In this document: piece by piece, positions 1-5,748 of the stretch
How the letters are laid out: each line of letters opens with the position of its first letter
Position numbering within the stretch: the first letter of the stretch is position 1
Source: an uncultured Bacilli bacterium
Lineage (GTDB): Bacteria > Bacillota_I > Bacilli_A > RF39 > UBA660
Assembly: GCA_949840855.1 (NCBI GenBank)
Contig: CATKYP010000044.1
Coordinates: 1-6,843 of the forward strand
Reading direction: 5' to 3'
DNA: 6,843 nt
Program-made: the position numbers and the translations under genes
Notes under the pieces: model-generated
Told to the model about the DNA's origin: nothing
The model's database searches: none
Seen by the model: the letters and a program-made list of their open reading frames with translations, nothing else

Positions 1-1
1 G

Positions 2-58
2 ATATGTGTAGCGGAAGATGAGTGGATGGGGAAAATCGTAGAGGGTATTTGTTTATGA
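2..58 (+). CDS. Possible C-terminal fragment of an unknown upstream gene (cut by the window edge)
   Basis: The frame starting at base 2 is open from the left edge to a TGA at 56-58 and reads ICVAEDEWMGKIVEGICL. It would end inside the start codon of the glycosyltransferase fragment (ATG at 55, so an ATGA overlap), an arrangement typical of translationally coupled genes. The other two forward frames stop within the first 21 bases. Eighteen codons are too few to identify a family, and I do not recognise the sequence. Codons such as GCG and GGG are rare in the rest of the window. This would be the only TGA stop in the window. It may be non-coding; the ATGA overlap is the main support. Confidence 0.3.
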   Translation: MCVAEDEWMGKIVEGICL

Positions 59-162
59 AAGGTTTGGTAAGCGTAATCATTCCTATGTATAATTCGTCAA
101 AATATATACATTATTTTAATAATCCAGATATAATAAACTATAAAAATTTAATTATTAGTTAA
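55..162 (+). pseudogene. Truncated family 2 glycosyltransferase (N-terminal 35 codons only)
   Basis: The frame begins MKGLVSVIIPMYNSSKYI, the classic first beta strand and P-x-YN loop of GT2 (GT-A fold) glycosyltransferases, which bind the nucleotide of the sugar donor. Intact members are about 250-350 residues. Here the frame stops at TAA 160-162, before the acidic DD/DxD donor-binding motifs, and none of the missing part appears in another frame before the next gene. The start is well supported: GAGGG lies at 41-45, nine bases upstream, and the ATG overlaps a preceding stop. Residues after about 18 (HYFNNPDIIN...) are AT-rich and no longer clearly GT-like, which suggests a deletion or recombination join near base 105-110. 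The product cannot be catalytic. The GT2 assignment of the N-terminus is confident; the cause of truncation is inference. Confidence 0.72.
129..134 (+). promoter_or_regulatory. Possible -10 box for the 178-678 gene
   Basis: There is an exact TATAAT at 129-134, but no TG precedes it and no recognisable TTG-type -35 lies 16-18 bases upstream. It would start transcription near 141 and give a leader of about 37 bases. In a sequence this AT-rich an isolated TATAAT occurs easily by chance, so support is weak. Read-through from the upstream locus is an equally good explanation. Confidence 0.25.
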
Positions 163-177
163 GGAGCAAATATATAT

Positions 178-678
178 ATGAATGAAGTAGAAATACTAAA
201 AGAAAACTATGATAGAATGAGCTATTTAGAAAAGTCACAATATTTATCTAACTTAGCTGGATATATTAATATGCAACTAAAAACTGTAGTAAATGAAAAT
301 GATGCCTATGATTTCATTAAAGAAAATATAGATGAATTAGTAAATATACTATCTATTTATAAAAATGATATTGAACTTAGCAAATATATTCATAGGAACA
401 TAGCAGAAGTTATGGAGATAGCCCCAATGATACTCACATATGATGTAAGACTTTCTATGCTAATTACGATTCTTAATGAGTTAGAAAGTGATATTATAAA
501 AGAGCTTCCAGAAAATATAAAATTAGCAAAATTATTTAACAAAATAGCTGGTAATAGTGAGAAAATAGCAAGTATAATCGGAGTAACATCTTCAGATTTT
601 AATAATATAATTCAAAAGATGGGAGAGCATACTGATGAAATTGCTAAAACAATAGAGTTTTCAAAAATATTTAAATAA
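178..678 (+). CDS. Hypothetical helical protein, 166 aa
   Basis: I do not recognise this protein. It is 166 residues, strongly charged and apparently all-helical, with no signal peptide, no convincing membrane segment, no Cys/His metal motif and no nucleotide-binding loop. Heptad-like spacing of I/L with K/E is visible around residues 47-62 and 92-126. The segment ASIIGVTSSDFNNIIQKMG (131-149) could form a compact helix-turn-helix-like hairpin, but I see no clear DNA-binding signature. The start at 178 is supported by AAGGAG at 161-166, eleven bases upstream, which overlaps the stop of the truncated glycosyltransferase. Codon use matches the AT-rich genes downstream, so it seems native, unlike the first 60 bases. 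No terminator separates it from the nucleoside kinase, so some co-transcription is possible. It is likely a real, probably cytoplasmic, protein of unknown role. Confidence 0.75.
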   Translation: MNEVEILKENYDRMSYLEKSQYLSNLAGYINMQLKTVVNENDAYDFIKENIDELVNILSIYKNDIELSKYIHRNIAEVMEIAPMILTYDVRLSMLITILNELESDIIKELPENIKLAKLFNKIAGNSEKIASIIGVTSSDFNNIIQKMGEHTDEIAKTIEFSKIFK

Positions 679-742
679 ATAATCCTCAATTAACATTTTG
701 CTGTAAAATACACTTCTTCTACCTATTATATTTCAAAAAATA

Positions 743-751
743 TGCTATAAT
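743..751 (+). promoter_or_regulatory. Extended -10 promoter for the nucleoside kinase
   Basis: TGCTATAAT is a perfect extended -10 element (TGn followed by TATAAT at 746-751). The -35 region around 723-728 (CTATTA) is poor, as is usual for extended -10 promoters. Transcription would begin near 758 and leave a leader of about 30 bases that contains the AAAGGA ribosome site. The same TGn-type element recurs before gap and pgk. Confidence 0.6.
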
Positions 752-770
752 AATAAAAGAATAAGAATAA

Positions 771-776
771 AAAGGA
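771..776 (+). promoter_or_regulatory. Ribosome binding site deciding the start of the nucleoside kinase
   Basis: AAAGGA at 771-776 directly abuts the ATG at 777, leaving no spacer, so that codon is an unlikely start. The second in-frame ATG at 789 lies 12 bases downstream, at the long end of normal but comparable to the 11 bases seen before the gene at 178. The protein therefore probably starts MEENINVLINN, four residues shorter than the longest reading. Confidence 0.6.
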
Positions 777-788
777 ATGGTTATATAT

Positions 789-2441
789 ATGGAAGAAAAT
801 ATAAATGTCTTAATAAATAACAAAGAATATACTATAAAAAAAGGCAGTACTTTAAAAGAATTAAGCCGTCTAGTTCAAAAGGATTATAGATATCCAATAT
901 TGGTAGCTAAAGTAAACAACTCTCTAAAAGAGCTAACTTATGAAATAACAAAAAATAAAAAAATTGAGTTTCAAGATTTAACTATGTCATTTGGTAATAG
1001 AGCACATACAAGTGGACTAGTTTTTGTCTTAATAGTTGCTATTAAAGAACTTTTAGGTGATGACAAAAATATAAGAGTAGAACATTCACTAGATAAAGGT
1101 TTATATATAGAAACAAACTTTAAAATAAATGAAACCATGATAGAAAATATCAAAAATAAAATGACAGAAATAATAACAGAAGATAGAACGATAAAAAAAA
1201 TAACAGTAGAAAAAGCTGATGCAATAAATTATTTCAAACAAATAAATGATTTATCAAAAGTCGGTATTATTAAATATAATAATAATTCATATATTACTTT
1301 ATATAAATTAGGAGATTATTATAATAATTTCTACAATAAGATGCCAATATCTACTAAATATCTAAATTATTTTGAACTAACTTATGTTGATGAAAATGGT
1401 TTTATGCTACGCTTTCCTACAATTTTTTATAATGATAAAATTCCTAAATATATTCATCATAAAAATATGTTCAAAGTATTTAATGAATGTAAAGAATGGA
1501 ATGCTCTAATGCATATGAATGATGCTCCAGACTTAAATAAAATTGTATCTGGTGGCAAAATAGATGAGCTAATAAGAATATGTGAAAACAAACAGAACAG
1601 TGAATTTTTAGATATTGCCAAAGAAATAGTTAAAAGAAAAGAAGCTAAAATAGTTTTAATGGCAGGTCCATCTTCATCTGGAAAAACAACAAGCTCTAAA
1701 AAATTATGTATGGCGTTAAAAACTTTAGGCAAAAATCCATCAACATTATCGATGGATGATTACTTTGTTGAAAGAGAAGAAACGCCTCTTGGAGAAAATG
1801 GTAAACCAGACTATGAATGCTTAGAAGCAATAGATTTAAAACTATTTGATGAACAAATTGAAAAGCTCTTAAAAGAAGAATTAGTAACAATTCCAACCTA
1901 TAACTTTATAACTGGAAAAAAAGAATATAAAAAGGATTTAAAATTAACAGAAAATGATATACTAATAATAGAAGGAATTCATGGATTAGATGATAGAATT
2001 TTAACTAATATCAGTAAAGACAAAAAGTATAAAATTTATACATCTGCTTTAACAGAATTAAATGTTGATAACCATAACCGAGTATCTACTACAGATAATC
2101 GCCTATTAAGAAGAATAGTAAGAGATAATAAAACCAGGGGGCACAATGTAGAACATACACTAAATGGTTGGTTGTCAGTAAGAATTGGAGAAGAAAAATA
2201 CATATTTCCATATCAAGACGAGGCAGATTATAATCTAAATACAGCCCTTCTTTATGAAATAGGAGTATTAAAAACTTATGTAGAGCCTCTTTTATATTCA
2301 ATCGAACAAGATTCTCCAAATTATGCTGAAGCTAAAAGGCTACTAGATTTTCTTAAAAACTTTTTACCAATACCAGCAGATGCCATCCCTCAGGATTCTA
2401 TTTTAAGAGAATTTATTGGAGGAAGTTGTTTTAAAGATTAA
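789..2441 (+). CDS. Uridine-kinase-type nucleoside kinase with N-terminal TGS/ThrRS-like region
   Basis: This is a member of the long (about 550-residue) uridine kinase/phosphoribulokinase family of Firmicutes, which are predicted to phosphorylate a nucleoside or related hydroxyl with ATP or GTP in the cytoplasm. Domains in order, numbered from the 789 start: a TGS-like beta-grasp region at about 5-65 (INVLINNKEYTIKKGSTLKEL); a threonyl-tRNA synthetase second-domain-like region at about 66-220, with NRAHTSGLVF (70-79) and VEHSLDKGLYIE (97-108); then the kinase core. In the core, Walker A is GPSSSGKT (293-300), the substrate-side SMDDYF is at 321-326, the Walker-B-like strand ILIIEGIHGL at 391-400, and the Arg-rich lid RLLRRIVRD at 438-446. 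The C-terminus SILREFIGGS (537-546) is typical of the family. The ThrRS-like part lacks HxxxH, so tRNA editing is not expected. The true substrate is not settled by sequence. It has its own extended -10 promoter, and gap follows after 48 bases with no terminator. Confidence 0.92.
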   Translation: MEENINVLINNKEYTIKKGSTLKELSRLVQKDYRYPILVAKVNNSLKELTYEITKNKKIEFQDLTMSFGNRAHTSGLVFVLIVAIKELLGDDKNIRVEHSLDKGLYIETNFKINETMIENIKNKMTEIITEDRTIKKITVEKADAINYFKQINDLSKVGIIKYNNNSYITLYKLGDYYNNFYNKMPISTKYLNYFELTYVDENGFMLRFPTIFYNDKIPKYIHHKNMFKVFNECKEWNALMHMNDAPDLNKIVSGGKIDELIRICENKQNSEFLDIAKEIVKRKEAKIVLMAGPSSSGKTTSSKKLCMALKTLGKNPSTLSMDDYFVEREETPLGENGKPDYECLEAIDLKLFDEQIEKLLKEELVTIPTYNFITGKKEYKKDLKLTENDILIIEGIHGLDDRILTNISKDKKYKIYTSALTELNVDNHNRVSTTDNRLLRRIVRDNKTRGHNVEHTLNGWLSVRIGEEKYIFPYQDEADYNLNTALLYEIGVLKTYVEPLLYSIEQDSPNYAEAKRLLDFLKNFLPIPADAIPQDSILREFIGGSCFKD

Positions 2442-2454
2442 GAGGTGCTAAAAT
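2426..2454 (+). promoter_or_regulatory. Candidate promoter for gap, overlapping the end of the kinase gene
   Basis: TGCTAAAAT at 2446-2454 is an extended -10 (TAAAAT at 2449-2454). A TTGTTT at 2426-2431 lies 17 bases upstream, keeping only the TTG of a consensus -35. It would start transcription near 2461 with a leader of about 29 bases before the gap ATG. The -35 sits inside the last codons of the kinase gene. It would allow gap to be expressed above the level of kinase read-through, which is plausible for an abundant glycolytic enzyme. Confidence 0.45.
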
Positions 2455-2489
2455 AAAAAATAAATATTAAATTAAAAGGAGACATAATT

Positions 2490-3509
2490 ATGATAAAAGT
2501 AGCAATAAATGGTTTTGGAAGAATAGGACGTCTAGCTTTTAGACTAATGGAAGAAAATGAAGATTACGAAGTTGTAGCCATAAATGACTTAACAGATGCT
2601 GAACAACTTGCATATCTATTAAAATATGACACCAATCATAGAAATTATCGTATTGATGATATATCATTTAAGGATGACAATATAATAGTAGGAGATAGAA
2701 AAATAAAAGTCTTAAAAGAAACAGATCCTAGTAACTTACCTTGGAAAGATTTAGAAATTGACGTAGTATTTGAGTGTACTGGTCTATTTACTTCAGAAGA
2801 AAAAGCAATTGCTCATATAAATGCTGGTGCAAAACACGTAATAATATCAGCTCCAGCAAAAGGTAATGTAAAAACAATAGTATACAATGTTAATCATAAA
2901 GATTTAACAGGAGAAGAAAAAATAATTTCAGCAGCTAGTTGTACTACCAACTGTCTAGCACCAGTAGTAGATATAATTGATAAAACATTTGGTATCAAAA
3001 AAGGTTATATGACAACAGTTCATGCCTATACTAATGACCAAGCTACATTAGATATTGCACACAAAAAAGGTATTTATGCTCGTCGTGGTAGAGCTTGTGC
3101 AGAGAATATAGTTCCAGCATCAACTGGAGCAGCCAGTGCTATAGGTAAAGTTTGTCCTAATCTAGAAGGAAAGCTAGAAGGTATGGCTATGCGTGTACCA
3201 ACATCAACTGGTTCAGTTATAGACTTAGTATTAGAACTAGATAAAAATACCACTAAAGAAGAACTTAATGAAACTTTAAAATCTAATCAAAATGAAAGTT
3301 TGAGATATACAGATGATCCAATAGTATCAAGTGATGTAATAGGTAGACGTTGTGCTTCTCTTGTAGATGGATTATCAACTAATGTTTTAGAAGTAAATAA
3401 TAGTCAACTTGTAAAAATAGTGTCTTGGTATGATAACGAAATGAGCTACACTGCTCAAATGATAAGAACAGCAAAATACTTGATGCAGTTAAGTAAAAAT
3501 AATGATTAG
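2490..3509 (+). CDS. gap: Glyceraldehyde-3-phosphate dehydrogenase (NAD-type)
   Basis: Phosphorylating GAPDH converts glyceraldehyde 3-phosphate, NAD and phosphate to 1,3-bisphosphoglycerate and NADH in glycolysis, as a cytoplasmic homotetramer. At 339 residues it is full length for the family. Visible features: the Rossmann start INGFGRIGRL (6-15), Asp33 after the second strand (favouring NAD over NADP), the catalytic SCTTNCLAP (150-158) with Cys151, TVHAYTNDQ (176-184) with the base His178, the phosphate-site STGAA (211-215), RVPTSTGSVIDL (235-246), and the C-terminal WYDNEMSYT (313-321) with the nicotinamide-contacting Asn316. DNEMSY replaces the DNEWGY common elsewhere, a variant also found in Firmicutes enzymes. 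GGAG at 2478-2481, eight bases before the ATG, fixes the start. A short terminator overlaps its stop codon. PGK, the next enzyme of the pathway, lies downstream but is separated by an unrelated gene. Confidence 0.98.
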   Translation: MIKVAINGFGRIGRLAFRLMEENEDYEVVAINDLTDAEQLAYLLKYDTNHRNYRIDDISFKDDNIIVGDRKIKVLKETDPSNLPWKDLEIDVVFECTGLFTSEEKAIAHINAGAKHVIISAPAKGNVKTIVYNVNHKDLTGEEKIISAASCTTNCLAPVVDIIDKTFGIKKGYMTTVHAYTNDQATLDIAHKKGIYARRGRACAENIVPASTGAASAIGKVCPNLEGKLEGMAMRVPTSTGSVIDLVLELDKNTTKEELNETLKSNQNESLRYTDDPIVSSDVIGRRCASLVDGLSTNVLEVNNSQLVKIVSWYDNEMSYTAQMIRTAKYLMQLSKNND

Positions 3510-3527
3510 GAGCTTGCCTCCTTTTTT
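3508..3527 (+). terminator. Short intrinsic terminator after gap
   Basis: AGGAG (3508-3512) pairs with CTCCT (3518-3522) around the five-base loop CTTGC, and the T run 3522-3527 follows. The stem begins within the TAG stop codon of gap. A five-base-pair stem is short but GC-rich for this genome and is followed directly by U residues, so it is probably a partial or moderate terminator. The next gene has its own promoter, which fits a transcript end here. Confidence 0.55.
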
Positions 3528-3540
3528 ATATAAATACTAA

Positions 3541-3569
3541 TTGACTTCCTTATAATATTAATCTAAAAT
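3541..3569 (+). promoter_or_regulatory. Near-consensus sigma-70-type promoter for the 3594-4358 gene
   Basis: TTGACT (3541-3546, five of six consensus bases) and TAAAAT (3564-3569, five of six) are separated by exactly 17 bases. Transcription would start near 3576, giving a leader of about 18 bases that carries TTAGGAG (3581-3587), six bases before the ATG. This is the best -35/-10 pair in the window and differs in type from the extended -10 elements before the kinase, gap and pgk. Confidence 0.7.
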
Positions 3570-3593
3570 ACTAATATATTTTAGGAGATATAT

Positions 3594-4358
3594 ATGGAAA
3601 AAACAGACTTAAATGATTATTTAGAAGAAAAGATTGATATAACTAAGCTAAATGAGAATGATAAAAAAATTATCTTAGAAAGTGATAAATATTATATTAA
3701 GTTATTATTTGAGCAACTAGAACAAAAAGAAATGTATTTATTTTCTAAGCGTCCATATAAAGATATTAACAATAATGATAAAAATATAGAATTATATGAA
3801 AATTTTTTATATCACGGTATCAAAAAAGGTAATATTTATCTTCCAAATCCTTTAGATAGACTAAAAAGTATTTTTGATGATAAAATGATATTAGCAAATA
3901 AATATCAAAAAAGACCTGTAGAAGGTGGCAATATATGTAATGGAGAAAGTTATATATCACTAACTAGTATTAGAAAAAATATTAATGGTGCTCACAATTA
4001 TACATATAATATATTCATAAAGCAAAATATTTCTCTTGTAATAAGACCTGAAGTAGATGCTATAAAAACGATTTGGACTAGTGAAGATATAGTTGAATAT
4101 GCAAAAACTATAGAAAATGAAAAGCTAGTTAAAAATCGCTATAGTACATTAAGCTATGAATACCAAGTAAAAGATAAAATACCAATATCTATGGTAATAG
4201 CTTTAGGTTTTCCTTATAAATTTTATAGTTGCTATAATACTACTGAAAGTGTAAATAAATTATTAGATGAATTACTTAACTTAATGATAAAGTATCAAAT
4301 CAATTTACCAATAGTAGATACATCTAATTATAATAAAATTTTAAAAAAGAAAAGGTAA
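3594..4358 (+). CDS. Uncharacterised protein, candidate divergent ADP-ribosyltransferase fold
   Basis: No family is recognised with confidence. The order of motifs resembles the H-Y-E class of ADP-ribosyltransferases (PARP/diphtheria-toxin type), enzymes that move ADP-ribose from NAD to a target. FLYHGIKKGN (71-80) looks like the NAD-binding first strand with His74. LDRLKSIFDDKMI (87-99) resembles the following helix and 'I...G/D..I' turn. NGESYISLTS (116-125) would supply Tyr120 and Ser122. LSYEYQVKDKIPISMVIALG (186-205) resembles the late strand that presents the catalytic Glu (Glu189) before a 'V..iP...i..i' segment. The first ~65 residues are charged and helical and the C-terminus is Lys-rich. 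No signal peptide or membrane segment is visible, so it looks cytoplasmic. It is one gene, transcribed alone, between gap and pgk. No adjacent antitoxin or immunity gene is evident. The gene is certain; the fold is inference from pattern only. Confidence 0.85.
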   Translation: MEKTDLNDYLEEKIDITKLNENDKKIILESDKYYIKLLFEQLEQKEMYLFSKRPYKDINNNDKNIELYENFLYHGIKKGNIYLPNPLDRLKSIFDDKMILANKYQKRPVEGGNICNGESYISLTSIRKNINGAHNYTYNIFIKQNISLVIRPEVDAIKTIWTSEDIVEYAKTIENEKLVKNRYSTLSYEYQVKDKIPISMVIALGFPYKFYSCYNTTESVNKLLDELLNLMIKYQINLPIVDTSNYNKILKKKR

Positions 4359-4485
4359 TATATTAAAAATAATATAAAAGCACTCAAATATAAAACTAAA
4401 TGCAACTTTTTTAATTTTTACAAGTTATTGCAACTATATAATTATTTTTAGGTTGTATTTACTTTTTCAGTTCAGTTAATATAAG
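4359..4485 (+). other. Non-coding stretch before the terminator, with a repeated TGCAACT
   Basis: This very AT-rich stretch shows no open frame with a ribosome site on either strand. TGCAACT occurs at 4401-4407 and again at 4429-4435. The second copy could pair weakly, with one G-U pair, with GTTGTA at 4452-4457. A short tandem TTCAG-TTCAG lies at 4466-4475. It is probably the 3' untranslated region of the 3594-4358 gene running to the terminator at 4486. A small RNA released from this end is possible but not demonstrated. Confidence 0.35.
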
Positions 4486-4521
4486 AAGCTTATAAAAATA
4501 AACTGTATAAGCTTTTTTTTT
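4486..4521 (+). terminator. Strong intrinsic terminator upstream of pgk
   Basis: AAGCTTATA (4486-4494) pairs perfectly with TATAAGCTT (4506-4514) over nine base pairs, with an 11-base loop. Seven further T residues follow (4515-4521). A few more pairs with the T run (A4483, A4484 and the G4485 wobble) could extend the stem. It lies about 130 bases after the stop of the 3594-4358 gene and just before the pgk promoter, so it separates the two transcripts. Confidence 0.85.
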
Positions 4522-4532
4522 AATTATAAAAA

Positions 4533-4541
4533 TGTTATACT
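4533..4541 (+). promoter_or_regulatory. Extended -10 promoter for pgk
   Basis: TGTTATACT is an extended -10 (TG at 4533-4534, TATACT at 4536-4541, five of six consensus bases). The expected -35 position (about 4513-4518) is the T tract of the terminator, with no TTGACA-like hexamer. Transcription would begin near 4548, about 21 bases before the ATG, with AAAGGAG (4553-4559) as the ribosome site. Confidence 0.5.
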
Positions 4542-4568
4542 TATCCTGTAATAAAGGAGAACATAAAA

Positions 4569-5738
4569 ATGGTTAAGACATTAAAAGATATAGATATAGA
4601 GAATAAAAAAGTAATTATTAGATGTGATTTCAATGTACCAATAGAAAATAACCATATAATAGATGATAAAAGGATAATATCAAGCTTAGAAACAATAAAT
4701 TATTGCTTATCGAAAAATTGTAAAATAATACTTATGTCTCATCTAGGAAGAATTAAAGAAGAAAATGACTTAAAAAAGAATGATTTACGTATTGTAGCAA
4801 AAAGATTATCAGAAGTACTTAAAATAGATTTTAAATTTATAAATAAAACAAGAGGCAAAGAATTAGAAGATGCCATAAATAAAATGAAACCTAAACAAAT
4901 TATTTTAATGCAAAATACTAGATATGAAGATTTAATTGGAAAAAAGGAAAGCACAAATGATTCTGAATTATCATCATACTGGGCAAGTTTAGGAGATGTA
5001 TTTATAAATGATGCTTTTGCAACAGCTCATAGAGCCCATGCTTCAAATATAGGAATAGCTAGTCATCTACCCAATGCTATAGGTTTCTTAGTAGAAAAAG
5101 AACTAGCCCACTTAGAAGAACTAAAATGTCCAGAAAAGCCATTTACGGTAATATTAGGAGGAAAAAAGGTATCAGATAAAATAGGTGTTATTGAAAACTT
5201 GATAACTAAAGTAGACTATTTATTAATAGGTGGAGGAATGGCTTTTACTTTTTTAAAGGCAGAAGGCTATAAAACAGGAATGTCAATAATTGATGATGAA
5301 AATATAGAATTCTGTAAAAAAATCCTGAAAAAATATGAAGATAAAATTATCTTACCAGTAGATGTGAGAGTTAATAAAGAATTTAAAAATGAAGGTACAA
5401 TAAAACAAAGAGATATAACAGAAATAGATGATAACGAAATGGGATTAGACTTAGGTGAAAAGACAACAGCAAATTTTGAAAAAATTTTAAGTAAAAGCAA
5501 AACTGTATTTTGGAATGGACCTTTAGGAGTATATGAATTAGAAAACTTTAAAATAGCAACAGACAAAATATTAAATTATTTAGTAGATAATAATATAAAG
5601 ACAATTTTAGGAGGAGGAGATATTGTTGCATCTGCTAAAAATGCAGGAGTAATTGACAAAATATATTATGCATCAACTGGTGGAGGAGCAACATTAGAAT
5701 ACTTAGAAGGAAAAGAATTACCAGGACTAGTAGAATAG
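4569..5738 (+). CDS. pgk: Phosphoglycerate kinase
   Basis: PGK transfers the acyl phosphate of 1,3-bisphosphoglycerate to ADP, the first ATP-making step of glycolysis. It is a cytoplasmic monomer with two Rossmann-like domains. At 389 residues it is full length. Substrate-side motifs: RCDFNVP (18-24), SHLGR (57-61), NTR with Arg118, and FINDAFATAHRAHAS (145-159) with Arg155. Nucleotide-side motifs: LGGKKVSDKI (196-205), LLIGGGMAFTFLK (218-230), WNGPLGVYE (315-323), the GGGD loop (348-351) and STGGGATLEYLEGKELPG (369-386). Small departures from the usual consensus: GGKKVSDK where GGAKVSDK is common, QNTR for ENTR, and GPLGVYE for GPMGVFE. None removes a catalytic residue. GGAG at 4556-4559, nine bases upstream, supports the start. 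The following gene begins only ten bases after the stop, so the two are probably co-transcribed. Confidence 0.98.
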   Translation: MVKTLKDIDIENKKVIIRCDFNVPIENNHIIDDKRIISSLETINYCLSKNCKIILMSHLGRIKEENDLKKNDLRIVAKRLSEVLKIDFKFINKTRGKELEDAINKMKPKQIILMQNTRYEDLIGKKESTNDSELSSYWASLGDVFINDAFATAHRAHASNIGIASHLPNAIGFLVEKELAHLEELKCPEKPFTVILGGKKVSDKIGVIENLITKVDYLLIGGGMAFTFLKAEGYKTGMSIIDDENIEFCKKILKKYEDKIILPVDVRVNKEFKNEGTIKQRDITEIDDNEMGLDLGEKTTANFEKILSKSKTVFWNGPLGVYELENFKIATDKILNYLVDNNIKTILGGGDIVASAKNAGVIDKIYYASTGGGATLEYLEGKELPGLVE

Positions 5739-5748
5739 GGGGATTGTT

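Noticed and set aside
1..162. Alternative genetic code (UGA as Trp) to extend the edge frame
   Set aside because: Reading TGA at 56-58 as Trp only extends the frame to a TAA at 68-70, and the enzymes in the window use TGG at conserved tryptophans.
692..709. ATTTT-GCTGT-AAAAT hairpin after the 178-678 gene as a terminator
   Set aside because: The stem is only five A-T pairs and no T run follows, so termination is not supported.
777..788. Upstream ATG as the start of the nucleoside kinase
   Set aside because: It leaves no spacer after AAAGGA (771-776). The ATG at 789 has a workable spacer.
971..1153. Minus-strand open frame of 60 codons
   Set aside because: It lies wholly inside the nucleoside kinase gene, opposite a conserved region, and has no recognisable domain. 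The same applies to the minus-strand frames at 1457-1732, 1696-1896 and 2089-2319.
5267..5566. Minus-strand open frame of 99 codons
   Set aside because: It is the antisense shadow of conserved pgk sequence, with a Ser/Phe/Leu-rich translation typical of reading AT-rich coding DNA backwards. The frame at 4739-4954 is rejected for the same reason.
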